Below the pieces are notes generated by a model that saw nothing but the letters and a program-made list of their open reading frames with translations, made no database searches and was not told where the DNA came from. A DNA stretch of 34,735 nucleotides from positions 1 to 34,735 of the forward strand of contig JAJZUM010000006.1 in NCBI GenBank assembly GCA_021848605.1, written 5' to 3'. Shown in pieces: positions 29,297 through 34,735 of the stretch. Every line of letters starts with the position of its first letter. The stretch's first letter is position 1. Source of the DNA: Pseudomonadota bacterium (GTDB lineage Bacteria > Pseudomonadota > Gammaproteobacteria > Pseudomonadales > Moraxellaceae). The position numbers and the translations under genes are program-made.

Positions 29297-30270
29297 GGCG
29301 CCGGAACTCCCCGAATGAGTTCAACGATGCAGTCATCAGCGGTTATGTTTTGGGCAACCGCACGAAAATCAAGAACCAGGCGATGCCGCAAGGTATCTGC
29401 AGCTAGATTTTGTACATCCTCAGGGCTGATATAGTCACGCTGGTTAAGCCAAGCTCGGGCACGACAACCATGCTCCAGTGCAAGAGCGGCTCGAGGGCTG
29501 GCACCCCAACGAATCCATTCCCTTAGTTTTTTGACAGAGCTACGCTGGGGGTGAGTTGCATCAACCAGCGCAATCATATATTCCTGTACATGAGTATCCA
29601 AATGAATACCCAGCAACTGTTTTCGGGCCAGCATAACCTGGTGTGGTTCAAGAATGGCAGCCGGCTCGGGCTCACTCTGCAGAAGTTCACTCCGGTGCAA
29701 ATCCATGATTCGGCGAAGTACAGCTTTTTCAGGATAGTCAATACGCACGTGCAGCATGAACCGGTCAAGCTGGGCTTCCGGTAATGGGTATGTCCCTTCA
29801 TGCTCCAGTGGGTTTTGAGTTGCCATAACCATGAACAGTTCCGGTAGGTGATAGGTGGTGCCTCCAACTGTTATTTGTCGCTCTGCCATGGACTCAAGCA
29901 GTGCCGATTGGACTTTCGCGGGCGCACGGTTGATTTCATCAGCAAGAATAATCGAATGAAAGAGAGGCCCCTGAATAAATTCAAAGGTTCCTGTTTCAGG
30001 GCGAAATATGTCACTGCCGGTCAGGTCGGCTGGAAGCATATCAGGTGTAAATTGGATGCGCTGGAACTTGCCAGCAATTCCCTGAGCCAATGCCTTTACT
30101 GAACGGGTTTTAGCCAGGCCTGGGGGGCCTTCAACCAGAAGGTGTCCATCAGCCAGTAGTGCGATCAGCATCCGCTCAATCAAGGTTTCCTGGCCAAGCA
30201 CCTGTTCTTCAAGACAGGTACGCAAGCTCTGAAATTCAGTCAACACATCGGTTTGAAAAACTTCGCTCAT
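29293..30270 (-). CDS. MoxR-family AAA+ ATPase
   Basis: First gene of the Bat operon. MoxR ATPases are chaperone-like AAA+ proteins that work with VWA-domain partners, for example in metal insertion or complex maturation. The 325 residues contain Walker A GPPGLAKT at 48-55, the MoxR block RIQFTPDMLPADLTGSDIF (71-89), Walker B IILADEINRAP at 107-117, sensor 1 in VMATQNPLEHEGTYPLPEAQ, the Arg finger region LDRFM, and the C-terminal lid with GASPRAA. All catalytic motifs are intact. GGAG lies 10 bases before the ATG. The seven genes from here to batD run on one strand with four overlapping junctions. Confidence 0.95.
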   Translation of the reverse strand: MSEVFQTDVLTEFQSLRTCLEEQVLGQETLIERMLIALLADGHLLVEGPPGLAKTRSVKALAQGIAGKFQRIQFTPDMLPADLTGSDIFRPETGTFEFIQGPLFHSIILADEINRAPAKVQSALLESMAERQITVGGTTYHLPELFMVMATQNPLEHEGTYPLPEAQLDRFMLHVRIDYPEKAVLRRIMDLHRSELLQSEPEPAAILEPHQVMLARKQLLGIHLDTHVQEYMIALVDATHPQRSSVKKLREWIRWGASPRAALALEHGCRARAWLNQRDYISPEDVQNLAADTLRHRLVLDFRAVAQNITADDCIVELIRGVPAP

Positions 30271-30315
30271 GGGCAGTTGACTCCATACGATCAGATCAAA
30301 TCGGGTATGTCTTCA

Positions 30316-30345
30316 ATCTTAATGGGTATGAGGCATCAGTTTCAA
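30316..30345 (-). promoter_or_regulatory. candidate promoter of the moxR-bat operon
   Basis: On the minus strand TTGAAA (30340-30345) and TAAGAT (30316-30321) are separated by 18 bases, about 46 bp before the moxR ATG. It is a moderate sigma-70 match in the only sizeable gap upstream of the operon. Confidence 0.35.
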
Positions 30346-30399
30346 AGGCATGCCATGATACAAAACGATGGTGTATGGTAATAAAATGTAGGATTATTG

Positions 30400-31038
30400 T
30401 TACGAGCAGGGGGTGGGTTCGTGATGTAATCCATGTTTGTGTTTTAGCCAAATTCCGACAATGTCACGATTGGATGGGGCGGCTGGAGAAACATAGATCC
30501 AAGTTGCATTTGGTACACCTTGAAGGATTCGTTTTTCTGCAGGAAATCCCTGTTTGACCAGCAGGCTAACCAACTTGTCTGCATTGTCCTCATCATGAAA
30601 CTGTCCGAGAGAAACCGCCCGTGCATAGGGGCCGTCCGCAATGACGACAGGATCCATATCGATTGCACGTAGTCGTGCGGCCATGTTGTCGGCATCACCA
30701 ATGAACTGGAAGGGGGGGATATATACCATGTACATGGTGCTGCTGACATCTTCGGGGCGAACACGGCTAACCATGCCTTGTTGTTGCAGGTGACTCTGGA
30801 AGGCACTAATCTGGTCAGATTGCAGTGGGCCAACGAGATAACACAAAAACACGGAACCCGTTGCAGCGACAGGAGCGTCGTGATTTGCAACCGAAAGTGC
30901 ATCGCCCTGCAATAGTTTAAGCTGTGGCAGGTTTGCAGCCGCATCAGGGTTATTGTGTTGGTTGGGAGCATTCAAAAAATGTTCATAACCCCAAAAGAGC
31001 GCATTTAACGCCAACAGCAATGCCAATAACCAAGCCAT
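30400..31038 (-). CDS. SPOR-domain membrane protein
   Basis: A 212-residue bitopic protein. I choose the ATG at 31038, with AGGA 7 bases upstream, over a TTG seven codons earlier. One N-terminal helix (AWLLALLLALNALFWGYEHF, about 2-21) anchors a periplasmic part containing two SPOR-like ferredoxin-fold units: FLCYLVGPLQSDQISAF in the middle and the clearer RAVSLGQFHDEDNADKLVSL with LLVKQGF near the C-terminus. SPOR domains bind denuded septal peptidoglycan, so a division-site or cell-wall role is likely; the match is by pattern. It lies 98 bp downstream of rpoD on the same strand, behind a terminator-like hairpin, and 129 bp upstream of moxR. Confidence 0.72.
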   Translation of the reverse strand: MAWLLALLLALNALFWGYEHFLNAPNQHNNPDAAANLPQLKLLQGDALSVANHDAPVAATGSVFLCYLVGPLQSDQISAFQSHLQQQGMVSRVRPEDVSSTMYMVYIPPFQFIGDADNMAARLRAIDMDPVVIADGPYARAVSLGQFHDEDNADKLVSLLVKQGFPAEKRILQGVPNATWIYVSPAAPSNRDIVGIWLKHKHGLHHEPTPCS

Positions 31039-31085
31039 GCCTTCATCCTGAAATGTCAATCACCCTTGCCCTCGGCAAGCATAGC

Positions 31086-31120
31086 AAAACTTTGGGGCAA
31101 CAGCATAGTGTATTGCCCCA
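31086..31120 (-). terminator. terminator of rpoD
   Basis: On the minus strand, five bases after the rpoD stop, TGGGGCAA and TTGCCCCA form a perfect 8-bp stem with a 12-base loop, followed by AAGTTTTGC. The stem is strong and the T-run short. Confidence 0.62.
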
Positions 31121-31125
31121 CAGCA

Positions 31126-33024
31126 TCATTCGTGATCAAGAAACGAACGCAGATGTTCCGAACGGGAGGGGTGTCTCAGTTTGCGCAGGGCTTTGGCTTC
31201 AATCTGCCGAATTCGTTCGCGGGTTACGTCAAATTGTCTGCCAACTTCTTCGAGGGTATGGTCTGTGTTCATTTCAATTCCAAAACGCATGCGCAAGACC
31301 TTGGCTTCTCTTTGGGTCAGATTGGCCAGTACTTCACGGGTAGCTTCACGTAGCCCCTCAGCAGTTGCGGAATCGACTGGTGAGATCATCGACGTATCTT
31401 CGATAAAGTCGCCCAAGTGAGAGTCTTCATCATCACCCACAGGCGACTCCATCGAAATGGGTTCTTTGGAAATCTTGAGCACGCGCCGGACCTTTTCTTC
31501 AGGCATGTCAAGGCGTTTACCGAGCTCCTCTGGCGTTGGTTCGCGTCCCATTTCCTGCACCATCTGTCGGGAAACCCGATTAAGCTTATTAATGGTCTCA
31601 ATCATGTGCACCGGAATACGTATGGTTCGTGCCTGGTCTGCGATGGAGCGGGTAATAGCTTGGCGTATCCACCAGGTGGCATAGGTTGAAAACTTGAATC
31701 CACGGCGGTATTCAAACTTGTCGACGGCTTTCATCAGTCCAATATTGCCTTCTTGAATCAAGTCCAGAAACTGCAATCCACGGTTTGTGTATTTCTTTGC
31801 AATCGAGATGACCAGCCTGAGGTTGGCTTCAACCATTTCTTTCTTGGCGCGCTGAGCCTTGGCCTCGCCCAGAGAAAGTCGCTTGTTGATGTCTTTGATT
31901 TCAGCAATACTGAGGTTGAGGTCGCCCTCGATATCAAACAGGCGTCGTTGGGCGCGCAAAATGTCCTCGCGATACTGCCCCAGGGTTTGCGACCAGGATT
32001 GACCTCGGCTGCTTTGCTGATCGATCCAGTCGAGATTTGTCTCGTTGCCTGGGAACAGTTTGAGGAAAGTCATGCGGTCCATGCGGACTCTTTTGATACA
32101 GATATGCATGATCGCTTTTTCTTGCTGCCTGATATCAGTCAGCACATCCCGTACCTGGTGTATCAGTCCCTCATAGATGCGAGGTGTGAGCTTCAGAATC
32201 ATGAAGGATTCTGCTGCATTCAAAAGGGCTTGTTGGACTTTCTTGTCATTACGGGTCAAGCCGCTTCGCACGAGGGTATGAACTGCTTGAACCTGACTGC
32301 GCAGGTTCTCAAAACGTTCTGCAGCGAGCACCGGATCCAGCGAGGAAGGTGCTTCATCCTCTTCGCTGCCTTCCTTTTCTTCATCTTCGTCATCAAGCTC
32401 TTCGGCTTCTTCATCAACGACACCAGCAGCCCCTATTTCCAAGCCAACACCCTCGATAGGGTGTTCAACAGGATTACCTAAAGCTCTGCCGTCATCATTG
32501 GGGTCAAGATAGCCAATAATGACATCCGTCAGTCTTTTTTCTCCACTCATGGAGTTGTCGTATTCCTGCAAAACAAGTTCGACAGCGCCGGGCCAGTGGG
32601 CAAGCGCATGCAGTACCTCACGAATACCTTCTTCAATGCGTTTGGCGATGGCAATCTCACCATCATGGTTCAACAGATCAACGGTGCCCATTTCACGCAT
32701 GTACATGCGTACCGGATCCGTCGTGCGGTGTGGCTCGTTTTCCACAGCGGCCAGCACGGCTGCCGCCTCCTCAGCGGCAACTTCGTCATCGATAGCCTCT
32801 GGAGCCTCCTCGGTAAGGATGTCGTCAGGGCTGGGCGCACGTTCATGAACTGGAATGCCCAGATCGCGCAACATCTGAATGATGTCTTCGATTTGATCTT
32901 CATTGGTGACAGATTCAGGTAAATGATCATTGATCTCGGCGTGAGTCAGATAGCCCTGATCTTTGCCGCGGGCGATCAGTTCCTGAAGTTGCGAAGTGGG
33001 GTGTTTGTCTTGGGAAGTCGTCAT
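31126..33024 (-). CDS. rpoD: RNA polymerase primary sigma factor RpoD (sigma-70)
   Basis: The housekeeping sigma factor, 632 residues (E. coli 613). Region 1.1 lies at about 5-80 ([20 protein letters not shown]), region 1.2 at about 95-135 ([20 protein letters not shown]). The non-conserved region holds a very acidic run near 208-235 ([20 protein letters not shown]). Region 2 follows ([60 protein letters not shown]), then region 3 ([15 protein letters not shown]) and region 4 with the -35-binding HTH ([20 protein letters not shown]). The usual rpsU-dnaG-rpoD order is absent: the gene upstream is a peroxiredoxin-like gene, behind a hairpin. Confidence 0.98.
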   Translation of the reverse strand: MTTSQDKHPTSQLQELIARGKDQGYLTHAEINDHLPESVTNEDQIEDIIQMLRDLGIPVHERAPSPDDILTEEAPEAIDDEVAAEEAAAVLAAVENEPHRTTDPVRMYMREMGTVDLLNHDGEIAIAKRIEEGIREVLHALAHWPGAVELVLQEYDNSMSGEKRLTDVIIGYLDPNDDGRALGNPVEHPIEGVGLEIGAAGVVDEEAEELDDEDEEKEGSEEDEAPSSLDPVLAAERFENLRSQVQAVHTLVRSGLTRNDKKVQQALLNAAESFMILKLTPRIYEGLIHQVRDVLTDIRQQEKAIMHICIKRVRMDRMTFLKLFPGNETNLDWIDQQSSRGQSWSQTLGQYREDILRAQRRLFDIEGDLNLSIAEIKDINKRLSLGEAKAQRAKKEMVEANLRLVISIAKKYTNRGLQFLDLIQEGNIGLMKAVDKFEYRRGFKFSTYATWWIRQAITRSIADQARTIRIPVHMIETINKLNRVSRQMVQEMGREPTPEELGKRLDMPEEKVRRVLKISKEPISMESPVGDDEDSHLGDFIEDTSMISPVDSATAEGLREATREVLANLTQREAKVLRMRFGIEMNTDHTLEEVGRQFDVTRERIRQIEAKALRKLRHPSRSEHLRSFLDHE

Positions 33025-33064
33025 CGGGTCATGATCCAGGTTGCAACGAAAAGACTAACTTGGG

Positions 33065-33073
33065 ATCATAACA
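33065..33073 (-). promoter_or_regulatory. candidate extended -10 of rpoD
   Basis: On the minus strand the sequence TGTTATGAT fits an extended -10 (TGnTATAAT with one mismatch), about 40 bp before the rpoD start. No good -35 is present, as is usual for extended -10 promoters. Confidence 0.35.
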
Positions 33074-33088
33074 CATATATGCAATTTT

Positions 33089-33119
33089 AGCCAGACTTGA
33101 ACTCCAGTTCAGTCTGGCT
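33089..33119. terminator. hairpin between the peroxiredoxin-like gene and rpoD
   Basis: AGCCAGACT (33089-33097) pairs perfectly with AGTCTGGCT (33111-33119), and GAAC/GTTC extends the stem across a bulged T. In the plus direction it is followed by TTTTGT; in the minus direction, the way both flanking genes read, by AAAATT. It probably separates the two minus-strand transcripts, though its T-run faces the other way. Confidence 0.5.
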
Positions 33120-33125
33120 TTTGTC

Positions 33126-33773
33126 TTACAGTTTTTTCAGTTGCCCGATCAAGTCAGCCGGCTCTTGACGTTCTGTATAGTCGGCATTGATAAATGCATA
33201 ATGGATTACGCCATCTTGTCTGACAATATACGTGGCTGGTAGTGGTAGCGTGAAGGTGTCATCGCCATTATAAGCAGGGATATCAATACCAAACTGACTG
33301 TAAATGGGTCGAAGTACTTCAGGAACAACGAATACAATACCCAGTTCCTTAGAATAGGCGTTGCCTTTGTCAGAAAGAATGTCAATCTTTAAATTGTTCT
33401 GCACCGAAGAGACTTCGGCCTTTTCCGGAGTTTCCGGGGACATTCCGATCAGTTCTGCGCCTAGAGCGCGAATGGACTCCACCGTGTCGGCAAGTGCCTT
33501 CATTTCCATATTGCAGTAAGGACACCAGCCACCTCGGTAAATATTGATAACCAGGGGGCCTTTTTTAAGGTATTCATTCAGTTCATGCATACGACCATGT
33601 TGGTCAGGAAGTCGAAAAGAGGGGATTTGTTGACCGACACCGAGTGCCTTATTCTCTATGCCACTTGCACGCAATTCATCGGTGCAGCGTTGCATCAGTG
33701 CAAGGACATCAGCTGGAGCCTTGTGGCTCATATCGATTTTAAAGTTTTTAATGTTTTGTTGCAGTGAAGTCAT
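33126..33773 (-). CDS. AhpC/TSA peroxiredoxin-like family protein
   Basis: A cytoplasmic thioredoxin-fold protein of 215 residues. The ATG at 33773 is chosen: GGAG lies 7 bases upstream, and a longer reading from 33860 would cover the promoter. After a helical N-terminus of about 45 residues comes the fold (GQQIPSFRLPDQHGRMHELN, PLVINIYRGGWCPYCNMEMKAL, ELIGMSPETPEKA, YNGDDTFTLPLPATYIVRQD). The active site is W83-C84-P-Y-C87, a CxxC of thioredoxin type in the place of the peroxiredoxin TxxC. It is therefore a probable thiol-dependent peroxidase or disulfide reductase; the exact substrate is unknown. It is divergent from a TetR regulator that likely controls it. Confidence 0.87.
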   Translation of the reverse strand: MTSLQQNIKNFKIDMSHKAPADVLALMQRCTDELRASGIENKALGVGQQIPSFRLPDQHGRMHELNEYLKKGPLVINIYRGGWCPYCNMEMKALADTVESIRALGAELIGMSPETPEKAEVSSVQNNLKIDILSDKGNAYSKELGIVFVVPEVLRPIYSQFGIDIPAYNGDDTFTLPLPATYIVRQDGVIHYAFINADYTERQEPADLIGQLKKL

Positions 33774-33807
33774 GGGATTGCTCCGCAGTTCATCAATGGT
33801 TTTTACA

Positions 33808-33835
33808 GTATTATTATTCTTGATCGATTGGTCAA
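33808..33835 (-). promoter_or_regulatory. candidate promoter of the peroxiredoxin-like gene
   Basis: On the minus strand TTGACC (33830-33835) and TAATAC (33808-33813) lie 16 bases apart, about 35 bp before the chosen start. The -35 is near consensus. Confidence 0.42.
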
Positions 33836-33931
33836 CAAAATAATTGTTCCTATGGAGCAAAACACTGGTACCAAAATAAGCGTATTGATTATTGCAACTG
33901 CATACATTTGGTGCGCGTTGTGATATTTTAA

Positions 33932-33941
33932 TAGCATGCTA
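33932..33941. promoter_or_regulatory. 10-bp palindrome, candidate TetR operator
   Basis: TAGCATGCTA is a perfect palindrome flanked by AT-rich sequence, 37 bp before the TetR gene and between the divergent promoters. TetR proteins usually bind such palindromes at their own divergent promoter. Longer symmetry is not seen. Confidence 0.4.
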
Positions 33942-33978
33942 AATTAATGTCCTCATAGAGAGACTCCAGGAGGCTCAC

Positions 33979-34575
33979 ATGGCTCGCCCAGCTCAATTCG
34001 ACCGGACTGAAGTGCTTGATAATGTCATGCATCTTTTTTGGGAGAATGGATATGCCACCACGGGCATGGCAACTGTACTTGAGCGTGCCCGCTTACAGCC
34101 TGGGAGTTTGTATGCGGCATTCAAGTCAAAGCGATCGCTCTATCAAGAAGCTCTTCAACGCTATGGTCAGTCTGCCGTTGATCAAGTACAGCAATTATTG
34201 GCGCAAGCGGACAACAACTTCCGCGCTGGCATCATGAGTTTTTTAAATCCAATTGCTGCACAGACGCAAAAACCGATGTCTTTGCGGAGCTGTTTTCTGA
34301 TCAATACGCTTATGGAAGTGACCCGTCATGACGCCGAGCTAGGTGCTCAAGCTGCCCAGTATTTGGCGCAGATTCAACAAAACTTGGTTGATTTTCTTGG
34401 GCGAGCCGCTAGTGAAGGCGCTTTGACCAAGGGACAGGATCCTGTCTGTGCGGCGGGGTTGATTATGACGTTTGCCTGGGGTATGCGCGTTGCAGGCATG
34501 ACTGGTCCTGATGTTACGCGTATTCAAGAGCAAGTCGAATGGTTGCTGAATCATCTTTTTGTGCCTGCTACCTGA
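33979..34575 (+). CDS. TetR/AcrR-family transcriptional regulator
   Basis: A 198-residue one-component regulator. The N-terminal TetR HTH lies at about 8-55 (EVLDNVMHLFWENGYATTGM, LERARLQPGSLYAAFKSKRS), with the LYAAFKSK recognition-helix pattern clear. The C-terminal all-helical ligand domain includes a FLINTLMEVTRHDAELGAQA helix and ends with MRVAGMTGPDVTRIQEQVEW, as in C-terminal domains of the RutR/AcrR-like set. A strong AGGAGG lies 6 bases before the ATG. It is divergent from the peroxiredoxin-like gene over a 205-bp gap with a palindrome, so autoregulation and control of that gene are likely. The inducer is unknown, plausibly an electrophile or oxidant. Confidence 0.92.
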   Translation: MARPAQFDRTEVLDNVMHLFWENGYATTGMATVLERARLQPGSLYAAFKSKRSLYQEALQRYGQSAVDQVQQLLAQADNNFRAGIMSFLNPIAAQTQKPMSLRSCFLINTLMEVTRHDAELGAQAAQYLAQIQQNLVDFLGRAASEGALTKGQDPVCAAGLIMTFAWGMRVAGMTGPDVTRIQEQVEWLLNHLFVPAT

Positions 34576-34594
34576 CTGTATCTTGGCATCTTTC

Positions 34595-34620
34595 GTGTTT
34601 CGGAAGAAACACCATTTTGT
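34595..34620 (+). terminator. terminator of the TetR gene
   Basis: GTGTTTC-GGAA-GAAACAC is a perfect 7-bp stem with a four-base loop, 19 bp after the TetR stop, followed by CATTTTGT. Nothing else is recognisable from here to the window end at 34735. Confidence 0.52.
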
Positions 34621-34735
34621 ATTAAGGCTGGGTGAACTGATATGTATTGACCCTGTCAACTTGTATTTTGATCTTTATTTTCAGTTCTCCTTTCGCGATC
34701 ACATCCATGCATAGGTTGCAGAGCAGGCGGCATTC

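Overview
The window reads as ordinary chromosome of a Gram-negative gammaproteobacterium, with coding on both strands, short intergenic gaps and moderate GC by eye. The pointers are a FadB/FadA pair of the Pseudomonas/Halomonas type, RpoD with a long acidic region-1 insert, an OprB-family outer-membrane porin, RF3, and a MoxR-Bat operon of the gammaproteobacterial layout. Placing it on the Pseudomonadales/Oceanospirillales side is an inference from gene content; the genus cannot be read from the sequence. I found no rRNA, tRNA, insertion sequence, prophage or CRISPR array.

Layout. 1-511: fragmentary or unrecognised small ORFs. 512-4209: a chemoreceptor and rmuC, convergent, with overlapping 3' ends. 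4397-6327: a WYL-domain regulator and an EamA exporter. 6592-9094 (minus): a TRIC-like cation channel and prfC. 9354-12194: a lipoprotein ABC binding protein, birA and coaX, all overlapping, forming one translationally coupled unit. 12368-15705: fadB-fadA, closed by a strong terminator. 16033-19213: an unusual SSB and a soluble three-PAS histidine kinase, the kinase followed closely by dapB (19229-20032). 20044-22232 (minus): an OprB porin and a conserved protein of unknown function. 22233-22764: a long non-coding stretch that appears to hold the stump of a MazE-like (DUF3018) antitoxin gene. 22765-23475: an AlkD-like DNA glycosylase. 30270-23472 (minus): a seven-gene operon moxR - DUF58 - DUF4381 - batA - batB - TPR - batD. 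31038-30400: a SPOR-domain protein. 33024-31126: rpoD. 33126-34575: a thioredoxin-fold peroxiredoxin-like gene divergent from a TetR regulator across a short palindrome.

How the genes fit together. The centre of the window clusters fatty-acid and cofactor functions: biotin ligase (acetyl-CoA carboxylase), pantothenate kinase (CoA) and the beta-oxidation complex. The Bat operon encodes a MoxR chaperone ATPase, two membrane-anchored VWA proteins, a TPR protein and a large BatD envelope protein, probably one envelope assembly.

The most striking feature is in the TPR gene. It carries 45 uninterrupted glutamine codons made of two ordered in-frame microsatellites (hexamer, then nonamer), placed between the TPR and a C-terminal segment that looks conserved. 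Repeat slippage there would change tract length without breaking the frame. Other points worth a second look are the altered first MIDAS motif of BatB, the altered HADH signature of FadB, the orphan WYL regulator and the antitoxin stump.
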